In this document: one piece after another, positions 26,572 to 35,662 of the stretch | Layout: each line of letters starts with the position of its first letter | How positions within the stretch are numbered: the stretch's first letter is position 1 | Assembly (NCBI RefSeq): GCF_017599305.1 | Contig: NZ_JAGFWR010000010.1 | Location: forward strand, 148,092-212,091 | Source of the DNA: Micromonospora antibiotica | GTDB taxonomy: Bacteria; Actinomycetota; Actinomycetes; Mycobacteriales; Micromonosporaceae | Length of the DNA: 64,000 bases | Direction of reading: 5' to 3' | Made by a program: the position numbers and the translations under genes | Notes under the pieces: generated by a model | What the model was told of the DNA's origin: nothing | Database searches by the model: none | The model's input: only the letters and a program-made list of their open reading frames with translations

Positions 26572-27834
26572 TCACTGCGGGCGGGACAGCCAGCCGGACG
26601 GCCGGGCGATGATCCGGCGGACGACCGAACCGGCCCCGCCGACGGCGGCGGATTCGGCCCCGAGCGCCGCCGGGCGGACCGTCACCGGGGACCAGCCGCT
26701 GGTGAGCACCCGGTCGTCGAGTTCGGCCAGCACCGGTGGGCACAGCCACGGCGCGAGGGTCGCGTATCCGCCGCCGAGCACGACGGTGTCCAGGTCGAGC
26801 AGGTTCACCACCCCGGCGACGGCGACCCCGAGGGCGGTGCCGGCGGCGTTCAGCGCGGCGAGCGCGGCCGGGTCACCGGAGCAGGCCAGGTCGGCCAGCC
26901 GGCGGGCGGCGGTGTCGGCGGGCAGGTCCGCGCCCGCCAGCCCGGCCGCGGCCAGCACGGACTCCTGCCCGGCGTACGTCTCCAGGCAGCCCCGGGCACC
27001 GCAGCGGCAGGTGGGACCACCCGGATCGACAGGTACGTGGCCCAACTCGCCGCTCCAGCCCCGGGAACCCCGGAACAGCGCCCCGTCGAGCACGATCCCG
27101 GCACCGATGCCGATCTCGCCGGAGACGTGCAGGAAGCTCTGTGGGCCGCCGGGGCGGGCGTGCAGTTCGCCGAGCGCGGCGAGGTTCGCCTCGTTCTCCA
27201 CCACCAGTGGGGGCACCCCGTCGACCGGGTCGGTGAGGGCGGGGTGACCGGCGAGCAGGGCCGGCACGTCCACGTCCCGCCAGCCGAGGTTGGGGGCGAG
27301 TCGGACCAGGCCCCGCGCGTCGACCAGCCCCGGCACGGCCAGGGCCGCCCCGGCCAGGCCGAGTCCGGCGTCGTCGGCGACGGTACGCGCCCGGCGGGCC
27401 AGGGCGACCAGGGCGGTGAGCGCGTCGGCGGGGGAGAGGGGCCGCAGGTCGATCCGGCGTACCTCGTGGTGCCGGACGGCGCCGGTGAGGTCGACCACGC
27501 AAGCTGCGAGGTAGTCGACGTTGACCTCCAGGCCGAGCCCGGCCGGGCCGGTGTCGCCGAGCAGCAGCCCTCGGGCGGGCCGGCCGGCTCCGGTGCGGGG
27601 CGCGGGATCGGCCTCGGTGACCAGCCGGCCGGCGATCAGGTCGTCGACGACCGCGGACACGGTGGCCCGGGTCAGGCCGGTGTCGGCGGCGATCTCGGCC
27701 CGGGAGGGTGGCCGGTCGGTGTCGGCGATCCGCCGCAGCACCACGGCGAGGTTGAGTTCGCGCAGGCTTCCCTGGCGGACCGCGCCGACGGTCCGGGTCT
27801 CGGTCACCCCTTGACAGTGCCACAGCACGGCCAT
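26572..27834 (-). CDS. xylR: ROK-family repressor of xylose genes
   Basis: This regulator of about 410-420 residues has an N-terminal winged helix-turn-helix (about 25-90, SRAEIAADTGLTRATVSAVVDDLI) and a ROK domain with CRCGARGCLE, the zinc-binding signature, and GEIGIGAGIVLDG. It is divergent from xylA, and its start lies in the xylA promoter, so it almost certainly represses xylAB until xylose binds. The start is unclear: ATG at 27834 overlaps the xylA -10, while GTG at 27828 and 27807 are in frame further in; none has a good ribosome-binding site. Confidence 0.9.
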   Translation of the reverse strand: MAVLWHCQGVTETRTVGAVRQGSLRELNLAVVLRRIADTDRPPSRAEIAADTGLTRATVSAVVDDLIAGRLVTEADPAPRTGAGRPARGLLLGDTGPAGLGLEVNVDYLAACVVDLTGAVRHHEVRRIDLRPLSPADALTALVALARRARTVADDAGLGLAGAALAVPGLVDARGLVRLAPNLGWRDVDVPALLAGHPALTDPVDGVPPLVVENEANLAALGELHARPGGPQSFLHVSGEIGIGAGIVLDGALFRGSRGWSGELGHVPVDPGGPTCRCGARGCLETYAGQESVLAAAGLAGADLPADTAARRLADLACSGDPAALAALNAAGTALGVAVAGVVNLLDLDTVVLGGGYATLAPWLCPPVLAELDDRVLTSGWSPVTVRPAALGAESAAVGGAGSVVRRIIARPSGWLSRPQ

Positions 27835-27839
27835 TTAAT
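27811..27839 (+). promoter_or_regulatory. xylA promoter, near consensus
   Basis: TTGACA at 27811-27816, a 17-base spacer and TTTAAT at 27834-27839 make a near-perfect vegetative promoter, unusually strong for this genome type. Strong promoters of this kind suit tight repression. Transcription should begin near 27846. Confidence 0.85.
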
Positions 27840-27851
27840 TCAACCACTGAA
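27839..27851. promoter_or_regulatory. Likely ROK operator at xylA start
   Basis: TTCA-ACCAC-TGAA is an inverted repeat overlapping the end of the -10 and the predicted start point, in an AT-rich island unlike its surroundings. It is a good operator candidate for the divergent ROK repressor. Confidence 0.65.
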
Positions 27852-27907
27852 CAAATTGCGGGCGACACACCCACCGCCACCACCATCATCCCCACCGGAG
27901 GTCTGCC

Positions 27908-29095
27908 ATGGCACCCCGTCCCACCCCCGCCGACAAGTTCTCCTTCGGGCTCTGGACGGTGGGCTGGCAGGCCCGTGACCCGTTCGGCGACGCCACCCGC
28001 CCCGAGCTGGACGCCGTCGAGGCCGTGCACCGGCTCGCCGAGCTGGGCGCGTACGGCATCACCTTCCACGACGACGACCTGATCCCGTTCGGTGCCGACA
28101 ACGCCGCCCGGGAGGCCCAGCTCGCCCGGTTCCGCAAGGCCCTCGACGAGACCGGGCTGGTCGTGCCGATGGTCACCACCAACCTCTTCACCCACCCGGT
28201 GTTCAAGGACGGCGGTTTCACCAGCAACGACCGTGACGTGCGGCGCTACGCGCTGCGTAAGGTGCTGCGCAACGTCGACCTCGCCGCCGACCTGGGTGCC
28301 AAGACCTTCGTCATGTGGGGCGGCCGGGAGGGCTCCGAGTACGACGTGGCCAAGGACATCCGGGCCGCGCTGGACCGCTACCGCGAGGCCGTCGACGTGC
28401 TCTGCCAGTACGTCGTCGACCAGGGCTACGACCTGCGGTTCGCCATCGAGCCCAAGCCGAACGAGCCGCGCGGCGACATCCTGCTGCCCACCGTCGGGCA
28501 CGCGCTGGCGTTCATCTCCGAGCTGGCCCGCCCCGAGATGGTCGGCCTCAACCCGGAGGTCGGCCACGAGCAGATGGCCGGCCTCAACTACGCCCACGGC
28601 ATCGCCCAGGCGCTCTGGCAGGGCAAGCTGTTCCACCTCGACCTCAACGGCCAGCGCGGCATCAAGTACGACCAGGACCTGGTCTTCGGCCACGGCGACC
28701 TGATGAACGCGTTCGCCCTGGTCGACCTGCTGGAGAACGGCGGCCCCAACGGTGGCCCGGCGTACGACGGCCCGCGGCACTTCGACTACAAGCCCTCCCG
28801 CACCGAGGACATCGCCGGGGTGTGGGCGTCGGCCGAGGCCAACATGGCGACCTACCTGCTGCTCAAGGAGCGGGCGGCGGCGTTCCGGGCCGACCCGGAG
28901 GTCGTCGAGGCGCTCGCCGCCAGCAAGGTCGGCGAGCTGGCCAGCCCGACGCTGGGCGACGGTGAGGGCTACGCCGGGCTGCTCGCCGACCGGTCCGCGT
29001 TCGAGGAGTTCGACGTGGACGCGACGGCCGCGAAGGGCTTCGGCTTCGTCCGGCTCAACCAGCTCGCCGTCGAGCACCTGCTCGGCGCGCGCTGA
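27908..29095 (+). CDS. xylA: Xylose isomerase
   Basis: This 395-residue enzyme converts D-xylose to D-xylulose in the cytoplasm using two divalent metal ions. Length and motifs fit the actinomycete (class I) type, such as the glucose isomerases of Streptomyces: FGLWTVGWQARDPFG at the start, GITFHDDDL with the active-site His H54, FAIEPKPNEP with a metal Glu, GLNPEVGHEQMAGLN and FHLDLNGQ. GGAG lies 7 bases before the ATG. It is the first gene of xylAB, with xylB 11 bases downstream, under the promoter/operator at 27811-27851. Confidence 0.97.
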   Translation: MAPRPTPADKFSFGLWTVGWQARDPFGDATRPELDAVEAVHRLAELGAYGITFHDDDLIPFGADNAAREAQLARFRKALDETGLVVPMVTTNLFTHPVFKDGGFTSNDRDVRRYALRKVLRNVDLAADLGAKTFVMWGGREGSEYDVAKDIRAALDRYREAVDVLCQYVVDQGYDLRFAIEPKPNEPRGDILLPTVGHALAFISELARPEMVGLNPEVGHEQMAGLNYAHGIAQALWQGKLFHLDLNGQRGIKYDQDLVFGHGDLMNAFALVDLLENGGPNGGPAYDGPRHFDYKPSRTEDIAGVWASAEANMATYLLLKERAAAFRADPEVVEALAASKVGELASPTLGDGEGYAGLLADRSAFEEFDVDATAAKGFGFVRLNQLAVEHLLGAR

Positions 29096-29106
29096 GGCGG
29101 CCCGGC

Positions 29107-30594
29107 ATGCCGCTCGTCGCCGGGGTGGACTCGTCCACCCAGTCCTGCAAGGTGGTGATCCGGGACGCGGAGACCGGCGCGCTGGTCCGGGAGGGCCGCG
29201 CGCCGCACCCGGACGGCACCGAGGTCGACCCACGGGCCTGGTGGGATGCCCTGCTGGCCGCCGTCGAGGCGGCCGGCGGGCTGGCCGACGTGGCGGCCGT
29301 GGCGGTCGCCGGCCAGCAGCACGGCATGGTCTGCCTGGACGAGGCGGGCGAGGTGGTCCGGCCGGCGCTGCTGTGGAACGACACCCGGTCCGCCGACGCG
29401 GCCCGGGACCTGATCGCCGAGGCCGGCGGCGGGGAGACCGGCCGCCGGTTCTGGGCCGACGCGGTGGGGCTGGTCCCGGTGGCCAGCTTCACCGCCACCA
29501 AGCTGCGCTGGCTGGCCCGGCACGAGCCGGAGCACGCCGCCCGGGTCGCCGCCGTCTGCCTGCCGCACGACTGGCTGACCTGGCGGTTGGCGGGCGCCCC
29601 CGGCCTGGCGGCGCTGCGCACCGACCGGGGTGACGCCAGCGGCACCGGCTACTGGTCACCGGCCACCGGGCAGTACCGACCCGACCTGCTGGAACAGGCG
29701 TTCGGTCGGGTCGTCGAGGTGCCCACGGTGCTCGGCCCGGCCGAGCAGGCCGGGGTGCTCGACCCGGGCGTGCTGGGCGGTGCCGCCGGCCGGCCCGACG
29801 GCGCTGCGGGCTCGCCCGTGCCGGGCGGGGACGTCCTGCTCGGCCCCGGCACCGGGGACAACGCCGCCGCCGCGCTGGGCGTGGGCGCGGGTCCGGGCGA
29901 CGTGGTCGTCTCGATCGGCACCTCCGGCACCGTCTTCGCGGTGGCGGACACCCCCGCCGCCGACGCCGGGGGCGCGGTGGCCGGCTTCGCCGACGCCACC
30001 GGCCGGTTCCTGCCGCTGGTCTGCACGCTCAACGCGGCCCGGGTGCTCGACTCGGCGGCGACGCTGCTCGGCGTCGACCTCGACGCGTTGTCCGAGTTGG
30101 CGTTGAGCGCCCCACCCGGGGCGGACGGCCTGGTCATGGTGCCCTACCTGGAGGGGGAGCGGACCCCGGACCGGCCCACCGCCACCGGCTCGGTGCATGG
30201 CCTCACCCTGCGCACCGCCACCCCGGCCCACCTGGCCCGGGCGGCGGTCGAGGGGATGCTCTGCGCGTTGGCCGACGGCCTCGACGCGCTGGTCGCCCAG
30301 GGGGCCACGGTCGAACGGGTGATCCTGGTCGGTGGCGGGGCCCGCTCGGCGGCGGTCCGCCGGATCGCGCCGCAGGTCTTCGGTCGCCCGGTGCTGGTGC
30401 CCCCGCCCGGGGAGTACGTCGCCGACGGCGCGGCCCGCCAGGCCGCCTGGCTCGCCCTGGGTGGCGCGACCCCGCCCACCTGGGCGCCGAAGGACACCGA
30501 GGAGTACGCGGCGGAGCCCGTCCCCGCCATCCGGCAGCGGTACGCCGAGGCCCGCGACCACACCCTCGACCGGGTGGCCGCGACCGGGGAGTGA
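29107..30594 (+). CDS. xylB: Xylulokinase
   Basis: This 495-residue FGGY-family kinase phosphorylates D-xylulose to xylulose 5-phosphate, which feeds the pentose phosphate pathway. It shows the N-terminal phosphate loop GVDSSTQSCKVVI, the substrate stretch GQQHGMVCLD, LLWNDTRS, PHDWLTWRLAG and the C-terminal ATP-site pattern SIGTSGTVFAV and LVGGGARSAAVRRI. It follows xylA by 11 bases and ends just before a strong hairpin, so xylAB is a two-gene operon. Confidence 0.97.
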   Translation: MPLVAGVDSSTQSCKVVIRDAETGALVREGRAPHPDGTEVDPRAWWDALLAAVEAAGGLADVAAVAVAGQQHGMVCLDEAGEVVRPALLWNDTRSADAARDLIAEAGGGETGRRFWADAVGLVPVASFTATKLRWLARHEPEHAARVAAVCLPHDWLTWRLAGAPGLAALRTDRGDASGTGYWSPATGQYRPDLLEQAFGRVVEVPTVLGPAEQAGVLDPGVLGGAAGRPDGAAGSPVPGGDVLLGPGTGDNAAAALGVGAGPGDVVVSIGTSGTVFAVADTPAADAGGAVAGFADATGRFLPLVCTLNAARVLDSAATLLGVDLDALSELALSAPPGADGLVMVPYLEGERTPDRPTATGSVHGLTLRTATPAHLARAAVEGMLCALADGLDALVAQGATVERVILVGGGARSAAVRRIAPQVFGRPVLVPPPGEYVADGAARQAAWLALGGATPPTWAPKDTEEYAAEPVPAIRQRYAEARDHTLDRVAATGE

Positions 30595-30610
30595 TCCACC
30601 CGACCGGCGA

Positions 30611-30654
30611 CGTCGACCGGTGACCGGCGCACGGGGGCCGGTCACCGGTCGACG
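30611..30654. terminator. Terminator after xylAB
   Basis: Arms 30611-30628 and 30637-30654 form a perfect 18-bp stem with an 8-base loop, 17 bases after the xylB stop. Confidence 0.8.
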
Positions 30655-30801
30655 ACCGGGTCCCCCGTGGTCCTGCCGGTCACCTCCGACGAGGGCCCGG
30701 CCGCCCGTCGGGCGTGGTGATCCCGCAGGGACGGGGTCGGCGGTGCCGCCCCGGCGGGGGTGCCCGTCGGGCCGGGGGACCCACCTGGTTGGCTGCCGGA
30801 C

Positions 30802-32214
30802 ATGACCGGCAGCAGGATGCCCCGGCGCGGAAACACGGCGCACCGCCTCTACAGCGTCGTGGTGTTCGTGGTGCTCGCCTCGCTGGACAACGTGGCGATC
30901 GGCCTGGTGCCCCCGCTGTACGGGCCGATCTCCGGGGCGCTGGGGGTGCCGCAGCGGATGCTCGGCCTGGTCACGGCGGTGAGCTTCCTGGTCAGCGCGG
31001 TCGCAGCGGTGGCCTGGGCGTACGTCGGCGACCGGACCAACCGCAAGCCACTGCTGATGGTGGGCACACTGGTCTGGGCGGCCGGCAGCGGCGGCAGCGC
31101 GTTCGCCACCGGCTTCCCGACGTTCCTCGCCGCGCAACTGGTCGCCGCGGTCGGGTTGGGCGCGGTCGGCTCGGTCGGGTTCTCTGTGGTGACCGACCTG
31201 ATCTCCCCGCGTCGCCGGGGGCTGGTGATGAGCTTCTGGGGGCTGTCCCAGGGGGTCGGCACCCTGGCCGGCACGCTCACCGGCGGGCTGCTCGGCGCGA
31301 CCGACTGGCGACGCCCGTTCCTGCTGCTCACCGTGGTCGGTCTGGCCGCCACGGTGGCCTACCTGCTGACGTACGACATCCGGCGCGGGCAGAGCGAACC
31401 GGAGCTCGCCGGGGCGATCGAAGCGGGCGTCGAGTACGACTACCGGATCACCCGGGCCGACCTGCCGCGCATCCTGGGCCGGCGGACCAACCGCTGGCTG
31501 ATCATGCAGGGCCTCACCGCGCAGGCGGCGTTCGGCTCGCTGGTGTGGCTGCCGGTGCTGTTCGCCGAGCGGGCGCAGGGGCAGGGCTACTCGGCGGCGA
31601 CGGCGGTCGTGGTGGGCAGCGTCTTCGCCACCCTGTTCCAGCTCGGCGGGGTGTTCTCCATCGTCGGCGGGCTGGCCGGGGACGCGCTGCAACGGCGTAC
31701 CCCCCGGGGGCGGGCCCTGGTCGCGGCGGTCGGCATCCTCGCGGCGCTGCCGTTCTACCTGGTGCTGTTCTTCGTGCCGATCCGGATCGACGTGCCCGAC
31801 GGCGGCGGCACCGGCGCGGTGGTGGGTGCGGTGCTGGCCAGCGTGGTGACCGAGCCGACGGTCGGGCTGAGCCTGCTGACGGCCCTGGTGGCGTTGGCGC
31901 TGACCTCGGCGAACTCGCCGAACTGGTTCGCCCTGATCGCCGACGTCAACCCGCCGGAGCACCGGGGCACCGTCTACAGCCTGGGTAACCTCGTCAACGG
32001 GGTCGGCCGGGCAGCCGGCAACGGGCTGGTCGGAGCGGCCTTCCACGCGTTGCGGGTGGCCTTCCCGCCGCCGTTGAACTACGCGGTCGGGCTCGCCGCG
32101 TTCCAGCTCTTCTTCATCCCCACCGGGCTGATGTACTGGCTGGCCTCGCGCACCTCACCCCGCGACATCACCGCGGTCCGCGACCTGTTGCACGATCGCG
32201 CCGCCCGCCGCTGA
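30802..32214 (+). CDS. MFS transporter
   Basis: This 470-residue protein has about twelve membrane segments. The N-terminal half shows LASLDNVAIGLVPPLYGPI and the loop motif GDRTNRKP between helices 2 and 3, typical of MFS carriers, followed by GLGAVGSVGFSVVTDLISPRRRG and SFWGLSQGVGTLAGTLTGG. The substrate cannot be told; its place after xylB is suggestive, but a terminator separates them. The ATG at 30802 is chosen by the start of the conserved region (RLYSVVVFV); a longer frame to a GTG at 30760 is possible. A lipid- or spinster-like role is as plausible as sugar export. Confidence 0.85.
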   Translation: MTGSRMPRRGNTAHRLYSVVVFVVLASLDNVAIGLVPPLYGPISGALGVPQRMLGLVTAVSFLVSAVAAVAWAYVGDRTNRKPLLMVGTLVWAAGSGGSAFATGFPTFLAAQLVAAVGLGAVGSVGFSVVTDLISPRRRGLVMSFWGLSQGVGTLAGTLTGGLLGATDWRRPFLLLTVVGLAATVAYLLTYDIRRGQSEPELAGAIEAGVEYDYRITRADLPRILGRRTNRWLIMQGLTAQAAFGSLVWLPVLFAERAQGQGYSAATAVVVGSVFATLFQLGGVFSIVGGLAGDALQRRTPRGRALVAAVGILAALPFYLVLFFVPIRIDVPDGGGTGAVVGAVLASVVTEPTVGLSLLTALVALALTSANSPNWFALIADVNPPEHRGTVYSLGNLVNGVGRAAGNGLVGAAFHALRVAFPPPLNYAVGLAAFQLFFIPTGLMYWLASRTSPRDITAVRDLLHDRAARR

Positions 32215-32484
32215 CCTGCCTACCGGGGCCTGCCTGGCGGGGTCCGCCTACCGGGGCCTGCCTGCCGGGGCCGGGTCGCGGAGGTGGGGTCGCGGAGGCG
32301 GGGCGGTCCGGCCGCCTCCGGCTTAGCTGGGCACGGTCGGACCGCTCGCGTGTGGTCGGGCCCGGTCGCGCTGTTCGGGTGTGGGCGGGCCGGTCGCGCG
32401 GCTCGCGCGTGGTCCGCGCCGTTCGGGTGTGGGCGGGAACGGGCCGTGTCGCTCCCGCTCGGTCGGACCGGGCAGGTACACCCC

Positions 32485-32711
32485 GTCGCGTCCTTTCGAG
32501 CTGATGACGTTGACGGATCACCAGCCAGCCCGAACGCGTCGCCGTCCGTGGCCCGTCGTCGTGCCTGAGAGACCGGTGCGGGCGGGACGGGACTTCCCGG
32601 CCGATCGGCTTGGGGCGGGCCTTCCGCCGCAGAGCTGCTGTCGTCACTTTGGTGGGTGCATGTCATCCGGGTCGGTGAGTCGCTGACGTCATCAGCTCGA
32701 AAGGACGCGAC
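32485..32711. repeat. 227-bp segment bounded by perfect 26-bp inverted repeats
   Basis: The left arm 32485-32510 and right arm 32686-32711 are perfectly complementary, and weaker complementarity continues inward (GGATCACC against GACTCACC). The arms include TCCTTTCGAGCTGATGACGT and its complement. The size and ends resemble a small non-autonomous mobile element (MITE), but no clean target duplication is visible. Confidence 0.7.
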
Positions 32712-32808
32712 CGGCAGTACCCGGGCCCCGGTCCCGTCCCGCCCGGCAGGTGTCACCGGTGAGCCCGAGCGCCGGGCACCGCCGGGGAACTGCGCCGCCC
32801 GAGCGCCG

Positions 32809-32857
32809 GGCACCGCCGGGCGTTGCACCAACGGTGGATGCAGCGCCCGGCGGTGCC
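32809..32857. terminator. Hairpin downstream of GH13 gene
   Basis: Arms 32809-32822 and 32844-32857 pair over 14 bases (GGCACCGCCGGGCG). It lies 9 bases beyond the stop of the minus-strand GH13 gene and probably terminates that operon. Confidence 0.7.
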
Positions 32858-32865
32858 GGAGTGGG

Positions 32866-34506
32866 TCAGGAGTGCCGGACCCAGACCGTGACGTCGGTGG
32901 GAACCCGGCCGTCAGCGTCCAGCGGCGCGCTGCTGTGCAGCAGCTCCCCGGCCGGCGGCGGCACCGCGGCCGTGCCGAAGTTGGTCAGCACGGTCAGCCC
33001 GGCGTTGCGGAAGATCAGCGTCTCGTCGCCGGAGGAGAGCCACTCCAGGGTGCCCCTACCCAGGCCGTGCTCGCGGCGCAGCCGCAACGCGGTCCGGTAC
33101 GTCTCGTACGTCGAACCGGCCACCCCCTGCTGCCGGTCCAGGGCGTACTCGGCCCACAGCGGCGGTTGCGGCAGCCAGCTGGCGTCGGTCGGGCCGAAGC
33201 CGTACGACGGGGCGTCGGCCTCCCACGGGATCGGCACCCGGCAGCCGTCCCGGCCCCGCTGGGTGTGGCCGCTGCGCTCCCAGGTCGGGTCCTGCCGGGC
33301 CTCGTCGGGCAGCGTGGTGTGCTCCGGCAGCCCCAACTCCTCGCCCTGGAAGAGGTAGGCCGAGCCGGGCAGGGCCAGCATCAGCAGGGTGGCCGCCCTT
33401 GCCCGGCGCAGGCCCAGCGCGGCGTCCGGCTGGGGGTCGCCGATGCCGATGCCGTTGGGTCGGCCGCCCTGGGCGGACAGGCCCATCCGGGAGGCGTGCC
33501 GGATGACGTCGTGGTTGGACAGCACCCAGGTGGTGGGGGCGCCGACGGCATCGGTGGCCTCCAGCGAGCGGGTGATCACCGCGTACTGGGCGGGGGCCGT
33601 CCAGGCGGCGAGCAGGTACTCGAAGTTGAACGCCTGGTGCATCTCGTCGGGGCGGACGTAGCGGGCGATCCGTTCGGCCGGCTCCACCCACGCCTCGGCG
33701 ACCAGGATCCGCGCGCCGTCGTAGGAGTCGAGCACCTGCCGCCAGTCCCGGTAGATCTCGTGGACGCCGTCCTGGTCCCACATGGGTGGGCGCGGCTTGT
33801 CCGCCTCGTTGCCGGAGAGGATCTCCTGCGGCTCCTCCCAGTTGGCCAGGTCGGCCTGCTTGATCAGGCCGTGCGCCACGTCCACCCGGAAACCGTCGAC
33901 CCCCCGGTCCAGCCAGAACCGGAGCACGTCCAGGAACTCGGCGCGGATCTCCGGGTTGTCCCAGTTGAGGTCGGGCTGGGCGGTGTCGAACAGGTGCAGG
34001 TACCACTGGCCGGGCCGGCCGTCGGGCTCGACGAGCCGGGTCCAGGCGGGGCCACCGAAGACGCTCTGCCAGTCGTTGGGCGGCGTCGCGCCGTCCGGGC
34101 CGAGGCCGTCGCGGAAGACGTACCGGGCCCGCTCGGGGCTGCCGGGGGCGGCGGTGACGGCGGCCCGGAACCAGCGGTGCGCCGACGAGGTGTGGTTGGG
34201 CACCAGGTCGACGATCACCTTGAGGCCCTTCGCGCGGGCCTCGGCGATCAGCGCGTCGGCGTCGGCCAGGCTCCCGAACAGCGGGTCGACGTCGCGGTAG
34301 TCGGCGACGTCGTAGCCCGCGTCGGCCTGCGGCGACGGGTAGAACGGCGACAGCCAGACGGCGTCGACACCCAGCTCGGCCAGGTGCCCGAGCCGGGCGG
34401 TGATGCCGGGCAGGTCACCGATGCCGTCGCCGTCGGAGTCGGCGAAGGACCGTGGGTAGATCTGGTAGATGACGGCTTCGGTCCACCATCCGTGGGCCAC
34501 GCCCAT
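32866..34506 (-). CDS. GH13 alpha-glucosidase
   Basis: This 546-residue cytoplasmic enzyme hydrolyses alpha-glucosidic bonds in short oligosaccharides. It shows the GH13 regions: WWTEAVIYQIYPRSFADSDGDGIGDL at the start, DLVPNHTS, GFRVDVAHG with the nucleophile Asp, VAEAW with the acid Glu and LSNHDVIRH with the third Asp. Family pattern and length (about 540) fit oligo-1,6-/alpha-1,4-glucosidases (AglA-like) rather than secreted amylases, since there is no signal peptide. It is the last gene of the ABC operon and would split the imported maltose-type sugars to glucose. Confidence 0.94.
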   Translation of the reverse strand: MGVAHGWWTEAVIYQIYPRSFADSDGDGIGDLPGITARLGHLAELGVDAVWLSPFYPSPQADAGYDVADYRDVDPLFGSLADADALIAEARAKGLKVIVDLVPNHTSSAHRWFRAAVTAAPGSPERARYVFRDGLGPDGATPPNDWQSVFGGPAWTRLVEPDGRPGQWYLHLFDTAQPDLNWDNPEIRAEFLDVLRFWLDRGVDGFRVDVAHGLIKQADLANWEEPQEILSGNEADKPRPPMWDQDGVHEIYRDWRQVLDSYDGARILVAEAWVEPAERIARYVRPDEMHQAFNFEYLLAAWTAPAQYAVITRSLEATDAVGAPTTWVLSNHDVIRHASRMGLSAQGGRPNGIGIGDPQPDAALGLRRARAATLLMLALPGSAYLFQGEELGLPEHTTLPDEARQDPTWERSGHTQRGRDGCRVPIPWEADAPSYGFGPTDASWLPQPPLWAEYALDRQQGVAGSTYETYRTALRLRREHGLGRGTLEWLSSGDETLIFRNAGLTVLTNFGTAAVPPPAGELLHSSAPLDADGRVPTDVTVWVRHS

Positions 34507-34588
34507 GGACTGGTCCTGCTGCCTCGCGTCGGTGTTCAGAGCCTTCTCCCTGTGTCGAACGTGCCGTGCCGTGCGGGGGTGAATCCGT

Positions 34589-35662
34589 TCAGTGTGCCCG
34601 GGGAGGGGCGGTCGATTCCCGTACCACCAGCCGAGTGGGCAGGATCACCGGCGGCATCGGCGTGGTGCCGTCGCCGCCGGCCCCGCGGGGAGCCGGCACC
34701 CGTCCGGCGTACGGCTCGACGGTGCCGGTGCCCAGCGGATCGAGCAGCAACCGGGCGGCGAGGCGGCCCTGCTCGGCGGCGGGCTGGGCGATGGTGCTCA
34801 GCCCGAGCACGCCGGACAGGTCGTGGTCGTCCACGCCGATCACGCTGACGTCCTGCGGCACCCGCAACCCGGCGTCGCGCAGCGCGGTCATCGCGCCCAT
34901 CGCGATCTCGTCGCAGGCGGCGAAGATCGCCGTGGGTGGTTCGCCCCGGGCCAGCAGTTCGACGGTGGCCTGGTTGCCGCCGTCGATGGTGAACTGTGAC
35001 TCCATGTCCAGGCTGGGATCGGGGCGCAGACCCGCGCGGCGCAGCGCCTCCCGGTAGCCCCGACGACGGTCGGTGTGGGTGGTGAAGGCCAACTCGTCGG
35101 TCGGGTCGCCGGAGATGTGGGCGATCCGTCGGTGGCCCAGGTCGAGCAGGTGCCGGGTGGCGGTCCGGGCCGCCGCGACGTCGTCGATCCGGACGCAGGG
35201 CCAACCCGGCACCGTGCTGCCGGAGCTGATGGTGATGCCGGGCAGGTCCAGCTCGGCCAGGGCGGTCAGGTCGGCCGGCCGCAGCGGGGTGGCGACCAGC
35301 ACGATCGCGTCGACCCGCTTGTGCAGGTTGGCGGTGCGCAGCACCCGCTGCCGCACCTGCTCCCGCCCGCCGAGGTTGTAGAGCAGCAGGTCGTAACCGG
35401 AGTCGTGGAGGAACTCCTCGACCGCCTCGACGACGGTGCCGAAGAACCAGCGGGTGATCCGGGGGACCACCACGGCGACGGTGCCGGTCCGGCCGCCGGC
35501 CAGTCGGGAGGCGCTCGGCGACACCGCGTACTGGAGCTGTTCGGCGGCGGCGAGCACCCGGCGGCGCGTCGCGGCCGACACCGTCGGCAGGCCGCGCAAC
35601 GCCCGTGAGACGGTGGCGGTGGAGACCCCGGCCAGCCGGGCCACGTCGTCGATCCTGGTCAC
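34589..35662 (-). CDS. LacI-family regulator of the alpha-glucoside operon
   Basis: This 357-residue repressor has a LacI helix-turn-helix (about 1-50, IDDVARLAGVSTATVSRALRGLPTVSAATR) and a periplasmic-binding-like ligand domain (about 60-345, with DDHDLSGVLGLSTIAQP). It sits between the permeases and the GH13 gene on the same strand, so it is probably made from the operon it controls. The likely target is the palindrome at 39237-39250 upstream of the binding-protein gene; the ligand would be maltose or a related sugar. The GTG at 35662 starts directly before the HTH. Confidence 0.93.
   Translation of the reverse strand: MTRIDDVARLAGVSTATVSRALRGLPTVSAATRRRVLAAAEQLQYAVSPSASRLAGGRTGTVAVVVPRITRWFFGTVVEAVEEFLHDSGYDLLLYNLGGREQVRQRVLRTANLHKRVDAIVLVATPLRPADLTALAELDLPGITISSGSTVPGWPCVRIDDVAAARTATRHLLDLGHRRIAHISGDPTDELAFTTHTDRRRGYREALRRAGLRPDPSLDMESQFTIDGGNQATVELLARGEPPTAIFAACDEIAMGAMTALRDAGLRVPQDVSVIGVDDHDLSGVLGLSTIAQPAAEQGRLAARLLLDPLGTGTVEPYAGRVPAPRGAGGDGTTPMPPVILPTRLVVRESTAPPRAH

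Larger units (their letters stand above)
32215..32865. other. 650-bp gene-free region with several repeats
   Basis: I see no convincing gene. It contains GC-rich direct repeats (about 32219-32310), a perfect inverted repeat of 26-bp arms bounding a 227-bp segment (32485-32711), a direct repeat of CGAGCGCCGGGCACCGCCGGG (about 32766 and 32799) and a hairpin at 32809-32857. Open frames here have biased composition and no recognisable products. Confidence 0.6.

Noticed and set aside
26873..29233. Minus-strand frame of 786 codons over the ROK gene and xylA
   Set aside because: It lies over a real repressor and xylA; the product is low-complexity and matches nothing.
29656..32046. Minus-strand frame of 796 codons over xylB and the MFS gene
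   Set aside because: Shadow of two well-supported plus-strand genes.
30595..32214. MFS gene as part of the xylAB operon
   Set aside because: A perfect 18-bp terminator-like stem and a 207-base gap separate them, so joint transcription is not supported.
32168..32647. Minus-strand frame of 159 codons in the repeat region
   Set aside because: Arg/Pro-rich composition follows the direct repeats and part overlaps the MFS gene; no start signal.
34572..34590. GGGGGTGAATCCG resembling part of a c-di-AMP riboswitch
   Set aside because: No other block of the riboswitch is nearby, and the position at the end of the LacI gene makes no sense for it.
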